A stretch of 64,000 nucleotides of DNA from Algoriphagus pacificus (GTDB lineage Bacteria > Bacteroidota > Bacteroidia > Cytophagales > Cyclobacteriaceae): the NCBI RefSeq assembly GCF_017254845.1, contig NZ_JAFKCU010000002.1:682001-746000 (forward strand), given 5' to 3'. Shown here in pieces: positions 16,866-26,143 of the stretch. The position numbers were made by a program, and so were the translations under genes. Every line of letters begins with the position of its first letter. The stretch's first letter is position 1. Below the pieces are notes generated by a model, which was given only the letters and a program-made list of their open reading frames with translations, made no database searches and had not been told where the DNA came from.

Positions 16866-17636
16866 TTACATATATCCAACCATTTTATAAACCAGGATTC
16901 CTATCCACTCTTTGACTAATTTATGCCAGTTGTCTAATGAAGTTGGACTAGGGTAGACGAAAGCAGGAAAGTCATACTTAGTATCGTGACTGTAATAATC
17001 CGTTGGGAAAGTTTCTGTTATTAACCCAACTTGATCGAAGCAGCCTTTTGCCCGATACATATGAAATGCTGAAGTTATTAAAAGGAATTCCTGCTTGGTA
17101 TCAATTCCATTTTTATCCAAAAACTCCTTAGTAAACTGTGCGTTTTGGGCAGTGTTTTTCGCCTGATCTTCAATCATGACATCTTCTTGGGGCACCCCAG
17201 CCATTAAGAGAAATCTTTGCAATAACTCAGCTTCCGACTGAGGATTGACCGGATTCAGGCCCTGTCCACCAGTGATTAGAATTTTTTTGATTTTGCCCAT
17301 TCTATACAGTTGTAGTGCATGGGTGATTCGGTCTGCTCCTTTATTAAAAAAAGTACGGTCATAAGCCGTTTTACTCAGGTTGGTTACACCCGTGAGAACG
17401 ATCCCAAATTCATGGGTTTTGATATCATCAAACTCTTTGAAATCAGGTTCCCAAGCTAGCATGGCTTGATTTGCAATAAACTGGTTGGTAAAGAACCAAA
17501 GCAAAATAATTCCGGTCCAAAGACTCCTCTTTCCCCATTTCTTTTTTACATACAATGCTCCAATTACAATCAAAATACTGATGATCGTCAAAGGCATCGC
17601 TAAAAAACTCAGGAATTGGGAGAGGTAGAAAAACAT
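16866..17636 (-). CDS. DUF218/YdcF-ElyC-like membrane protein
   Basis: A 256-residue inner-membrane protein. Two transmembrane helices lie at about residues 7-29 and 38-55, then a DUF218 domain facing the periplasm. Domain motifs are GIVLTGV near residue 79, the GADRITHALQLYRMGKIKKILITGGQG segment split across residues 98-126, EDQAKNTAQNA near 156, and LLITSAFHM near 184. ElyC-like members affect peptidoglycan and lipid-carrier recycling; YdcF binds SAM. No activity can be assigned here. It converges with hipA and shares its terminator. Confidence 0.8.
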   Translation of the reverse strand: MFFYLSQFLSFLAMPLTIISILIVIGALYVKKKWGKRSLWTGIILLWFFTNQFIANQAMLAWEPDFKEFDDIKTHEFGIVLTGVTNLSKTAYDRTFFNKGADRITHALQLYRMGKIKKILITGGQGLNPVNPQSEAELLQRFLLMAGVPQEDVMIEDQAKNTAQNAQFTKEFLDKNGIDTKQEFLLITSAFHMYRAKGCFDQVGLITETFPTDYYSHDTKYDFPAFVYPSPTSLDNWHKLVKEWIGILVYKMVGYM

Positions 17637-17795
17637 GAATTAGAAATGGTGACTGACACAAAGAAAGGATGGAAAAGCTCAATTTTCAAATTCATCGTTG
17701 AAAGTTGGTTTGGGGAATTAATCCTTGGATAAATTAATTATTGGCCAAATGAAATTCTTTCCTCTTTCTTGTTTCTTAAATCTACCTAGGAAAGC

Positions 17796-17803
17796 TATTT
17801 TTG
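17796..17803 (+). promoter_or_regulatory. -7 box abutting the FAD/Fe-S dehydrogenase start
   Basis: TATTTTTG is a perfect TAnnTTTG match with TTTC exactly 20 bases upstream (17772-17775). Its last base lies only three bases before the ATG at 17807, so transcription would start at the start codon. Confidence 0.55.
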
Positions 17804-17806
17804 AGC

Positions 17807-20752
17807 ATGAGTTCAAGCCAAACTAACCTATTGCCTTTGCTTCAGGAGCTTTCAGCCCAGCTGGAAGGAACCCTGCATGTAGATTCATTGACGAAGACCC
17901 TTTATGCCACTGACGCCTCTGTTTATAGAGAAATCCCATTGGCAGTTGCCTTTCCAAAATCAGAATCAGATATCCAGAAGCTAATCCACTTTGCTTCGAA
18001 AAACGGAACTTCTTTGATTCCAAGAACCGCAGGGACGTCTCTAGCAGGTCAATGTGTTGGAAATGGGATTGTGGTAGATGTGGCGAAGAACTTCACTAAA
18101 ATACTTGAACTCAATGTCGAGGAGCGATGGGTGCGGGTACAGCCAGGAGTGGTAAGAGATGAATTAAATCGCTTTTTGAAGCCACATGGCTTATTCTTCA
18201 GTCCGATTACTTCTACTGCAAACCGTGCGATGATCGGAGGTATGGTGGGTAATAATTCTTCCGGTACCACTTCGATTGTTTATGGAGTAACTCGGGACAA
18301 AGTAATTTCCCTCAATACCATTTTAAGTGATGGAAATTCTGCCGTTTTTGAGGAGATTTCCCAAGATGATTTTGACCGAAAATGTGGGCTTCAAACTCTG
18401 GAAGGGAAAATTTATCGGCAGATTTTCGATGAATTAAATAACCCTGAAGCGAGAGAAGAAATCCATGCTCAGTTCCCCAAAAAGTCAATTCATCGACGAA
18501 ATACAGGTTATGCAGTAGATGAATTGCTGAAGTCAGAGCTTTTTGAAGGGAATGAGAAATTCAATTTCTGTAAGCTTTTGACTGGTTCGGAAGGAACCCT
18601 GGCATTCACAACAGAAATAAAAATCAGCTTAGATTCTTTGCCAGATCCGATTGAGATTGTTGTAGCTGCTCATTTTGAAACAATCCATCAAAGTATGGTG
18701 GCATCCCAAACGGCTATGAAGCATCCAGCCACGGCGGTGGAGTTGATGGATAAAATCATTTTGGACTGCACCAAAGAAAGCATTGAATACTCCAAGAATA
18801 GATATTTTGTCGAAGGCGATCCTGAAGCATTATTGATGGTGGAATTCCGTGGTCATACCTTGGAAGAAGCCATGGCAAAGGGAGAGGCTTTGGTCAACGA
18901 TTTAAAGAAAAACAACTTAGGCTATGCCTATCCGATTATTGAGCCAGCAATGGTTTCAGCGGCTTGGGCATTGAGATCTGCGGGACTTGGCTTGCTGGCA
19001 AATATTCCAGGTGATCCAAAGGCAGTTGCTTGCATCGAAGATACAGCCGTGGATATTGCTGATTTGGCGGATTACATTGATGAAGTGGACGAGATGATGA
19101 AAGGCTTCAATCAAAAGCCTGTTCATTATGCCCATGCTGGTGCCGGAGAAATCCACCTTCGCCCAATTTTGGATCTAAAAAAATCCAAGGATGTGGAGGA
19201 GTTCTACCAAATATCAAAAGCTTCAGCTGAGTTGGTCAAAAAGTACCAAGGTTCTCTAAGTGGAGAGCATGGGGATGGACGAGTTAGAGCTGCTTTCATC
19301 CCAATGATGGTAGGGGAGAGGAATTATGAACTTTTCAGACGAGTGAAATTCACTTGGGATCCACAGAATATTTTTAATCCCGGCAAAATTGTGGATGCAG
19401 CTCCGATGAATAAGTTTCTCAGATACGAGCCCGATCAAAGTACGCCTGAGCATAAAACACTGATGGATTTTTCGCAGGTAGGAGGTATTCTCCGCTTAGC
19501 AGAGAAATGCAATGGTTCCGGAGATTGCAGAAAGCTTCCAGGTTCGGGAGGTACGATGTGTCCAAGTTTCATGGCCACTCGAAATGAGCGGGACACCACA
19601 AGAGGCCGAGCGAATACCTTGCGGGAGTTTTTGACCATGGATAATAAGGAAAATGCATTTGATCATCCCGAGATCAAAGAGGCGATGGATCTATGTCTGA
19701 GTTGCAAGGGGTGCACCGCTGAATGTCCATCCAATGTGGACATGGCAAGTCTGAAAGCTGAATTTCTTTACCAATACCAAAAGACCAACGGGATTCCATT
19801 ACGATCCAAAGCTTTTGCTCATATCAATGAGTTGAACGAGCTTGGAGCAAAGGTGCCAGGCATCGCCAATTTCTTCTTGAACAATAGTTTGACGGGTGGT
19901 TTGATGAAATCCATCTTGGGTGTTGCGCCAAGTAGAAACCTACCTTCCATTAGTTCACAAAGCCTTCGTAAATGGTATCAAAAAAACTATGCTTCTCTTC
20001 CAGGAGCATCAAAAACGATCAAATCGGTTTACTTTTTTGTGGATGAGTTTACCAACCACAATGATACCCAGATTGGAATTAAAGCGATTTCTCTTTTGAA
20101 AAAACTGGGCTATGAGGTTGAAATCGTAGCTCATGAAGAAAGCGGTAGATCAGCACTTTCCAAAGGACTACTTCCAAAAGCAAAAAAGCATGCTGAAGCC
20201 AATGTGAAGGTATTTGCAGAATTGATTGATGGAAACACACCATTGATTGGTTTGGAACCTTCTGCTATTTTGAGTTTCAGAGATGAATATCCTCGCATTG
20301 TAAGCAAGGAATTAGTGGAAGCAGCTAAAAAACTGAAATTCCATGTGAAATTAATTGATGAATTTTTGGCTCAGGAAGCAGCTGCCGGAAATATCAAACC
20401 GGAGTTATTTACTACCAAAAGCCAGAAGATCAAACTTCATGGCCATTGTCACCAAAAAGCATTGTCCTCTATGGTTTGGACGCAAAAAATTCTTTCACTT
20501 CCTAAAAACTATTCAGTTGAAACGATTCCAAGTGGATGCTGTGGAATGGCGGGAAGTTTTGGGTATGAGGCAGAACATTTTGAAGTTTCTCAGCAGGTAG
20601 GTGAGTTGGTATTGTTTCCAGCAGTTAGAAAAGCTGATTCAGAAACCATCATTGCTGCTCCCGGTACATCCTGTAGACATCAGATCGCTGATGGAACAGG
20701 TAGAAAAGCCAAGCATCCGGTGGAGATTCTTTGGGATGCATTGAATTTATAA
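17807..20752 (+). CDS. FAD-linked oxidase and Fe-S fusion, YdiJ-like D-2-hydroxyacid dehydrogenase
   Basis: A 981-residue cytoplasmic or membrane-peripheral flavoprotein that likely oxidises a D-2-hydroxy acid (D-2-hydroxyglutarate or D-lactate type). The order is an FAD_binding_4 domain (about 40-185, including TAGTSLAGQ and NNSSGTTSIVYG), an FAD-oxidase C-terminal domain (to about 535, ending in SGEHGDGRVR and FNPGKIVD), a ferredoxin domain with C568, C574, C585 and the CLSCKGCTAEC cluster near 632, and a CCG domain (HGHCHQKAL near 878, GCCGMAGSFG near 911). Length and fusion match E. coli YdiJ rather than the GlcD+GlcF split form. The ATG at 17807 is used; the next candidate, a TTG six bases earlier, lies within the -7 box. 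Confidence 0.9.
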   Translation: MSSSQTNLLPLLQELSAQLEGTLHVDSLTKTLYATDASVYREIPLAVAFPKSESDIQKLIHFASKNGTSLIPRTAGTSLAGQCVGNGIVVDVAKNFTKILELNVEERWVRVQPGVVRDELNRFLKPHGLFFSPITSTANRAMIGGMVGNNSSGTTSIVYGVTRDKVISLNTILSDGNSAVFEEISQDDFDRKCGLQTLEGKIYRQIFDELNNPEAREEIHAQFPKKSIHRRNTGYAVDELLKSELFEGNEKFNFCKLLTGSEGTLAFTTEIKISLDSLPDPIEIVVAAHFETIHQSMVASQTAMKHPATAVELMDKIILDCTKESIEYSKNRYFVEGDPEALLMVEFRGHTLEEAMAKGEALVNDLKKNNLGYAYPIIEPAMVSAAWALRSAGLGLLANIPGDPKAVACIEDTAVDIADLADYIDEVDEMMKGFNQKPVHYAHAGAGEIHLRPILDLKKSKDVEEFYQISKASAELVKKYQGSLSGEHGDGRVRAAFIPMMVGERNYELFRRVKFTWDPQNIFNPGKIVDAAPMNKFLRYEPDQSTPEHKTLMDFSQVGGILRLAEKCNGSGDCRKLPGSGGTMCPSFMATRNERDTTRGRANTLREFLTMDNKENAFDHPEIKEAMDLCLSCKGCTAECPSNVDMASLKAEFLYQYQKTNGIPLRSKAFAHINELNELGAKVPGIANFFLNNSLTGGLMKSILGVAPSRNLPSISSQSLRKWYQKNYASLPGASKTIKSVYFFVDEFTNHNDTQIGIKAISLLKKLGYEVEIVAHEESGRSALSKGLLPKAKKHAEANVKVFAELIDGNTPLIGLEPSAILSFRDEYPRIVSKELVEAAKKLKFHVKLIDEFLAQEAAAGNIKPELFTTKSQKIKLHGHCHQKALSSMVWTQKILSLPKNYSVETIPSGCCGMAGSFGYEAEHFEVSQQVGELVLFPAVRKADSETIIAAPGTSCRHQIADGTGRKAKHPVEILWDALNL

Positions 20753-20778
20753 GTAAAACCCATTTAATCAACCAGAAA

Positions 20779-21795
20779 ATGAAAGAGAAAACCAGGTTAG
20801 TACAGATTGCCCATCAAAGCAAAGGCAGGAAAGTAGCGGTAGTTTCAGAACCCTTTTTGGTTATTGTAAATGAATTTACATCCGTCTACCAATTGGCAAT
20901 AAAGGCTATAGACTCAGGAATCTCGATTCATTCACTATTAAACGAAAAGCTTTCATCCGAAAAGTTAGATTACGAAAAAATTTATAATGGCTTAAGTGAA
21001 TGGAAGTTATTGCCTTCGTTTGATAACCCTGACAATCCAACTCACTGTATCGTGTCAGGAACAGGTCTTACGCACCTTAGCAGCGCAATGAACAGAAATG
21101 TCATGCATCAAAGCGAGCCTGGAAATTCGTTAACAGACAGTATGATTGTTTATCAGTGGGGAGTAGAAGGAGGGAAACCTGCAAATGGAGAAGTGGGGGT
21201 ACAGCCAGAGTGGTTTTACAAAGGAACAGGAGCTATTCTAAAAGCCCATGGAGATGCTTTAACAGTTCCGGATTTTGGAGATGATGGTGGTGAGGAGCCA
21301 GAAATAGCTGGAATTTATATCATAGACAGAAATGGAATGCCAATACGAATTGGTTTTACTACCGGCAATGAGTTCTCGGATCATGTGATGGAAAAGAAGA
21401 ATTATTTATATCTCGCTCCTTCCAAGCTGCGCAATTGCTCTATAGGTCCAGAACTCGTTCTTACAGAGGATTTTTCTGATCTAAAAGGAAAAGTGGCTGT
21501 TTCCCGTAAAGAAGAAGTACTCTGGTCTGCAGATATAAAAACAGGCGAAACCAATATGGCACATAGCTTGGCTAATTTGGAATACCACCATTTTAAATAT
21601 GCCGATCACCGCCAACCACTGCAGGGTCACGTTCATTTTTATGGTACGGGAGCATTTAGTTTCGGTGCTGGTATCAAATTGCAAACGGGAGATGAGATGA
21701 AGGTACACTGGGAAGGAATGGGCCGCCCACTTGTCAATACGATAGAAATAGAAGATAATAAGAAGGAAGTCTTAAGTGTTAAATCTATTTTTTAA
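20779..21795 (+). CDS. FAH-fold protein of the AraD1/GguC type
   Basis: A 338-residue member of the fumarylacetoacetate hydrolase superfamily, similar to the AraD1/GguC group. Family cues are QPEWFYKGTGAIL near residue 149, DDGGEEPEIAGIYII near 179, the FTTGNEFSDH metal-binding segment near 206, LAPSKLRNCSIGPEL near 223, and the C-terminal HFYGTGAFSFGAG near 295. Such enzymes act on 2-keto acids as hydrolases, decarboxylases or dehydratases with Mg2+. The gene follows the YdiJ-like dehydrogenase by 26 bases, so the pair may oxidise and process one sugar-acid or hydroxyacid route. The exact substrate is unknown. The ATG at 20779 is favoured over an earlier TTG that overlaps the dehydrogenase. 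Confidence 0.8.
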   Translation: MKEKTRLVQIAHQSKGRKVAVVSEPFLVIVNEFTSVYQLAIKAIDSGISIHSLLNEKLSSEKLDYEKIYNGLSEWKLLPSFDNPDNPTHCIVSGTGLTHLSSAMNRNVMHQSEPGNSLTDSMIVYQWGVEGGKPANGEVGVQPEWFYKGTGAILKAHGDALTVPDFGDDGGEEPEIAGIYIIDRNGMPIRIGFTTGNEFSDHVMEKKNYLYLAPSKLRNCSIGPELVLTEDFSDLKGKVAVSRKEEVLWSADIKTGETNMAHSLANLEYHHFKYADHRQPLQGHVHFYGTGAFSFGAGIKLQTGDEMKVHWEGMGRPLVNTIEIEDNKKEVLSVKSIF

Positions 21796-21846
21796 GTAAA
21801 AGGATAAAAAAGCAAGTTTAGAATTAGTCATTAGTTAAGATTTGAT

Positions 21847-22809
21847 TTAGCTAAAAACTTTTCGTGCTATATATTCTGCACATCTAGCGGCAAGTCTTGC
21901 TGTGCAATTGTCTTGATCAAAATTTGGGTTCAATTCCACCACATCCATGGAAATGACTTTCTGACTTTTGCTGATCAACTCAAAAACTTTGAAGGCAAAC
22001 TCAGGTCTGAATCCCATAGGAGAGGGGGCTGAAACTCCCGGAGCAAAAGCGGATGAAAATCCATCCATATCTACTGAAAGATAAATTTGGTCCATGGAAT
22101 CTAAAAACCATAAAATCTTCTCTTGGATTACTTCCCAGTTATTGAGACGGAAATCTTCCATGACCATCCATTGAGAATTCGTTTTCTCTGCTGTTGCAAA
22201 TAGGGATTTCGGATTAACCGAACGCTGAACACCTAGGCAGAGGTAATTAAAATCCGCCCCATATTCCTGCGCTAATTGCAAAAAAGGCGAACCCGAGTGA
22301 CCCTTGCCGTTTACCAAGGGCCTCAAATCAAAATGGGAATCCATATTGATAATCCCTAATTTTTTGCCGCTAGGCTTCAAGTAATCATAAATTCCCTTGG
22401 CATGTGCATAGGCCAAATCATGCCCTCCTCCAAAAAGTATCGGCAAATGCTTTGTTTCCAATAGTTTAGTGACTGTTTCGGAGATTAATTGATGGCTTGA
22501 CTCTAGGTCTTCATTGGAAGTAATTACATCGCCATAATCGAATACCTGGCAGTTTTGGGGCAGATGAAAAGCCAGACTTCCCATCATGTTCCGGATTGAG
22601 TTTGGAGCGGCTGCAGTTCCCAATCGACCTTGATTTCTCTTTACTCCCTCCTCACCGGCATAGCCTAAAATACCAACTTTTGGATTTCCTGCTGAAGTGT
22701 CGAATTTCAAATCATTGACAGAGATAGTGGCCTGGTGCCAATATTCTATCTCTGTCGATTTTCTTCCATACCAATTTGAAGTATCTGGGTTTTGATGTAG
22801 AGGGTTCAT
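21847..22809 (-). CDS. hutG: Formimidoylglutamase
   Basis: A 320-residue member of the arginase/ureohydrolase superfamily. Its position as last gene of the hut operon indicates that it hydrolyses N-formimidoyl-L-glutamate to glutamate and formamide, completing histidine breakdown. Binuclear Mn2+ ligands are in LPILFGGGHDLAY (H), IINMDSHFDLRP (D, H, D) and LSVDMDGFSSAFAPG (D, D). The family's SAPSPMGF segment also appears. It starts 8 bases after hutU ends on the same strand. HutG distinguishes this from the HutF/HutG deformylase branch that runs through formylglutamate. Confidence 0.92.
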   Translation of the reverse strand: MNPLHQNPDTSNWYGRKSTEIEYWHQATISVNDLKFDTSAGNPKVGILGYAGEEGVKRNQGRLGTAAAPNSIRNMMGSLAFHLPQNCQVFDYGDVITSNEDLESSHQLISETVTKLLETKHLPILFGGGHDLAYAHAKGIYDYLKPSGKKLGIINMDSHFDLRPLVNGKGHSGSPFLQLAQEYGADFNYLCLGVQRSVNPKSLFATAEKTNSQWMVMEDFRLNNWEVIQEKILWFLDSMDQIYLSVDMDGFSSAFAPGVSAPSPMGFRPEFAFKVFELISKSQKVISMDVVELNPNFDQDNCTARLAARCAEYIARKVFS

Positions 22810-22817
22810 TGCTTTTT

Positions 22818-24818
22818 TTAAAGCAATTTATCCAAAATACTGTCATCCACCAGATTTGGTAAAGTGACTTTTAGGTTTGGTGTTCTATTCATCTCTCTTT
22901 GGATTGCTTCCAACGAACCTTTATTTCTTGCCCAAGCTCTTCTTGAAATACCGTTATTTACATCATAGAAAAGCATGGATTTCAGCTTTCGTTCAGCATC
23001 ATCAGAGCCATCCAGCACCATTCCGAAGCCCCCATTGATTACTTCTCCCCAACCTACACCACCGCCGTTATGGATGGAAACCCATGTTGCTCCCCTGAAA
23101 CTATCGCCAATAACATTGTGGATCGCCATATCAGCAGTGAATTTACTCCCATCGTAGATATTGCTGGTTTCACGATAAGGCGAGTCAGTTCCACTCACGT
23201 CATGATGATCCCTTCCCAAAACAATCGGAGCTGAAATTTCTCCAGTTTTGATCGCCTCATTAAAAGCTTGCGCAATTTTGGTGCGACCTTCGGCATCAGC
23301 ATATAGAATTCTGGCTTGTGAACCAACGACCAATTTATTTTTCTCTGCTTCTTCGATCCAAGTGATGTTGTCCTGCATTTGCTGCTGGATGGAAGCAGGG
23401 GAGTTTGCCTTGATTTCTTTTAAAATCCTTGCTGCTATTCTGTCTGATTTTTGCAAGTCTTCCGCTTTTCCTGAGGTACAAACCCAGCGGAAAGGACCAA
23501 AGCCATAATCGAAACACATTGGGCCTAAGATATCCTGGACATAGCTAGGGTATTTGAAATCAATTCCGTTTTTAGCCATAATATCAGCTCCGGCCCGTGA
23601 AGCTTCCAGTAGAAAAGCATTTCCATAATCGAAAAAGTATGTGCCTTTTTCTACATTTCGGTTTATCGCAGCAGCATGACGTCTAAGTGTTTCCTGTACC
23701 TTTTCTTTAAATAGATCAGGTTCATTGGCCATCAATTGGTTTGATTCCTCGAATGTCATTCCAACTGGATAATATCCTCCAGCCCATGGATTGTGCAATG
23801 AGGTTTGGTCTGATCCGATTTCCACAAAGATATTTTCCTTGTCAAAGCGTTCCCAAACATCCACTATGTTTCCAATAAAGGCGATTGATACAACTTCCTT
23901 ATTTACTTTGGCCAATTGGGTTCTCAGTACCAATTCATCTAAATTTTCGATCAGTTCGTCGACCCAACCTTGTTCATGTCTTTTCTTTGCAGCTGCGGGA
24001 TTGACTTCCGCACAGACAGTAATGCATCCGGCGATATTTCCCGCTTTTGGCTGCGCACCAGACATGCCTCCCAATCCAGCTGTCAGGAATATTTTACCTT
24101 TTGGAGATTCACCTTTCTTTAATTTCATTCGGAAGGCATTCATCACTGTAATCGTTGTGCCATGAACGATCCCTTGAGGCCCAATATACATGTAGGATCC
24201 AGCCGTCATTTGACCGTATTGAGTCACTCCCAAGGCATTGTATTTTTCCCAATCATCTGGTTTGGAGTAATTAGGAATCATCATGCCGTTGGTGACGATG
24301 ACTCTTGGCGCATCTTTGGAGGAAGGAAATAAGCCCATCGGATGGCCGGAATAAACATGCAATGTCTGCTCATCAGTCATCTCTGAAAGGTATTTCATGA
24401 CCAAAAGATATTGCGCCCAATTTTGAAAAACAGCTCCATTTCCACCATAAGTGATCAATTCTTCTGGGTGTTGAGCAACTGCTGGATCCAGATTATTTTG
24501 GATCATTAGCATGATAGCAGCTGCTTGTCTGGATTTGGCAGGATATTCTCCAATGGGTCTTGCCTTCATTTCATAATCTGGCATAAAACGATACATGTAG
24601 ATTCTACCGTAATTCTCCAGTTCCTCTAAAAATTCATTGGCAAGTTCTGAATGCCAATCTTTTGGAAAATACCTTAAAGCATTTCCTATGGCCAACTTTT
24701 TTTCATCCGCACTCAGTATTTCCTTTCTTTTAGGAGCATGGCTGACATAAGAGTTTCTGGATTTTTTCTTTGGGAGAAAAGATGGAATACCTTGGGTTAT
24801 TTGCTCTTGGAAAGACAT
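22818..24818 (-). CDS. hutU: Urocanate hydratase
   Basis: Converts urocanate to imidazolonepropionate using a tightly bound NAD+. The protein has 666 residues, longer than the ~550 of Bacillus or Pseudomonas enzymes because of extra N-terminal and internal segments common in Bacteroidota. Diagnostic motifs include LITYGGNGAVFQNW near residue 121, YGQMTAGSYMYIGPQGIVHG near 206, and the FGPFRWVCTSG region, which holds the conserved cysteine (C about 442). WVSIHNGGGVGWG is near 585. The ATG at 24818 is supported by the conserved N-terminus. The gap to hutI is 83 bases, longer than elsewhere in the operon, but no terminator was seen there. Confidence 0.95.
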   Translation of the reverse strand: MSFQEQITQGIPSFLPKKKSRNSYVSHAPKRKEILSADEKKLAIGNALRYFPKDWHSELANEFLEELENYGRIYMYRFMPDYEMKARPIGEYPAKSRQAAAIMLMIQNNLDPAVAQHPEELITYGGNGAVFQNWAQYLLVMKYLSEMTDEQTLHVYSGHPMGLFPSSKDAPRVIVTNGMMIPNYSKPDDWEKYNALGVTQYGQMTAGSYMYIGPQGIVHGTTITVMNAFRMKLKKGESPKGKIFLTAGLGGMSGAQPKAGNIAGCITVCAEVNPAAAKKRHEQGWVDELIENLDELVLRTQLAKVNKEVVSIAFIGNIVDVWERFDKENIFVEIGSDQTSLHNPWAGGYYPVGMTFEESNQLMANEPDLFKEKVQETLRRHAAAINRNVEKGTYFFDYGNAFLLEASRAGADIMAKNGIDFKYPSYVQDILGPMCFDYGFGPFRWVCTSGKAEDLQKSDRIAARILKEIKANSPASIQQQMQDNITWIEEAEKNKLVVGSQARILYADAEGRTKIAQAFNEAIKTGEISAPIVLGRDHHDVSGTDSPYRETSNIYDGSKFTADMAIHNVIGDSFRGATWVSIHNGGGVGWGEVINGGFGMVLDGSDDAERKLKSMLFYDVNNGISRRAWARNKGSLEAIQREMNRTPNLKVTLPNLVDDSILDKLL

Positions 24819-24901
24819 ATAATTTATGAATTACGATTTGGGATTTACGAGATTTTTCTGAACCTCATGCATAAATGTTTGATTTTAAAGAACTAGATTC
24901 T

Positions 24902-26137
24902 TTAAATCTTAAGGCCATTTTTCCAGACCTGCTCTGGCTTGAGTTTGCCTTGCTGATAAAGGATTTCTTGGTAGTTAGAAGTTGGAAAAAGGTTAAAATC
25001 TGCCAACATTCCCGCTTTTAAAACTCCTCGATCTGAAAGATTTAAAGCTGAAGCAGCTCGGAAGGTAATTCCTGCCAAAACTTCAGCAGTACTCAGCTTT
25101 TCATATGTTGCCAAAACGGAAGCCTGCGCAACCAAATCTCCCATAGGAGCAGAACCAGGGTTCCAGTCAGTCGCAATTGCCAAAGCTCCGCCTTTATCCA
25201 AGATTTTTCTGGCTGGGGTAAAAGGAACTCCTAAACCAATCGATGCTCCGGGCAGCGAAACTGCGATGGTATTGGACTGTGCTAAAAGCTCAATTTCCTG
25301 CTCTCCTGAAGCTTCCAAGTGATCAGCAGAGGTCGCTTCAAACTGAACAGCTACTTTAGATCCACCTGATGAAAACTGATCTGCATGAACTGTGATATCA
25401 AACCCCAGATCTTTTGCCTGCTGAAAATAGAAATGTATTTCTTCGGGTGAAAAAGCACTTTTCTCAATAAAAGCATCTACTCGATTGCTCAGATTTAGGG
25501 ATTTCAGAAGAGGGAATAGCTTTTCAGAAATGGATGCCAAATATTCTAAATTATTACCTTCAAAATCTCTAGGCTTCATATGGGCAGCGAGACAGGTTGA
25601 AATCAAATCTGCTTTTGTATTTTGATTAGCTTTTTTAATAGCCTCAAGCATTTTGATCTCTTCATCAAGATTGAGTCCATAGCCACTTTTAACTTCTATG
25701 GTTGTTACTCCTTCCTTGAGATGTCGATTTGCATGGGATACGGTTCTTTTTGCAAGTTCATCTAAACTGAGTTTTCTGGTTTCCGTCACAGTATCCCAAA
25801 TTCCCCCTCCAGCTTCAGCGATTTCCAGATAGGATTTTCCAGCATTTCTCATCGCAAAGTCTCTAGCCCTACTGCCGCCAAAGCAAATGTGAGTATGGCA
25901 ATCCACCCAACTTGGCAATGCCACAAAGTTTCCTTCTAGTTCATGAACCTCAGCTTGAGGGTAGGAGTATTTTAAAGAAGAAAAATTACCTACAGCAAGT
26001 ATTTTATCTTCTTGGATGATTAAACCAGCCTCATCGATAATCTCCAATTGCTCGTCTTTCAGGGCTCCTTTTAAAGGGAGATGATCAAGAGTCAAAAGCT
26101 GACGAATTGGTCCGATTAATTTGAGCATGTATTCCAT
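24902..26137 (-). CDS. hutI: Imidazolonepropionase
   Basis: An amidohydrolase-superfamily enzyme opening imidazolonepropionate to N-formimidoylglutamate. It has 411 residues. Metal ligands are visible in VDCHTHICFGG near residue 77 (HxH), in the DITVHADQFSSGG segment near 250, and in ATSADHLEASGE near 273, where the third histidine lies. The catalytic aspartate is in IATDWNPGS near 325. The start at 26137 has an alternative Met three codons later. It lies 6 bases after hutH. Confidence 0.95.
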   Translation of the reverse strand: MEYMLKLIGPIRQLLTLDHLPLKGALKDEQLEIIDEAGLIIQEDKILAVGNFSSLKYSYPQAEVHELEGNFVALPSWVDCHTHICFGGSRARDFAMRNAGKSYLEIAEAGGGIWDTVTETRKLSLDELAKRTVSHANRHLKEGVTTIEVKSGYGLNLDEEIKMLEAIKKANQNTKADLISTCLAAHMKPRDFEGNNLEYLASISEKLFPLLKSLNLSNRVDAFIEKSAFSPEEIHFYFQQAKDLGFDITVHADQFSSGGSKVAVQFEATSADHLEASGEQEIELLAQSNTIAVSLPGASIGLGVPFTPARKILDKGGALAIATDWNPGSAPMGDLVAQASVLATYEKLSTAEVLAGITFRAASALNLSDRGVLKAGMLADFNLFPTSNYQEILYQQGKLKPEQVWKNGLKI

Positions 26138-26143
26138 AAGATT

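Noticed and set aside
23791-24165. A long open frame (124 codons) antisense to hutU
   Set aside because: It lies wholly inside a well-supported hutU gene and has no similarity or promoter; opposite-strand frames of this length are common here.
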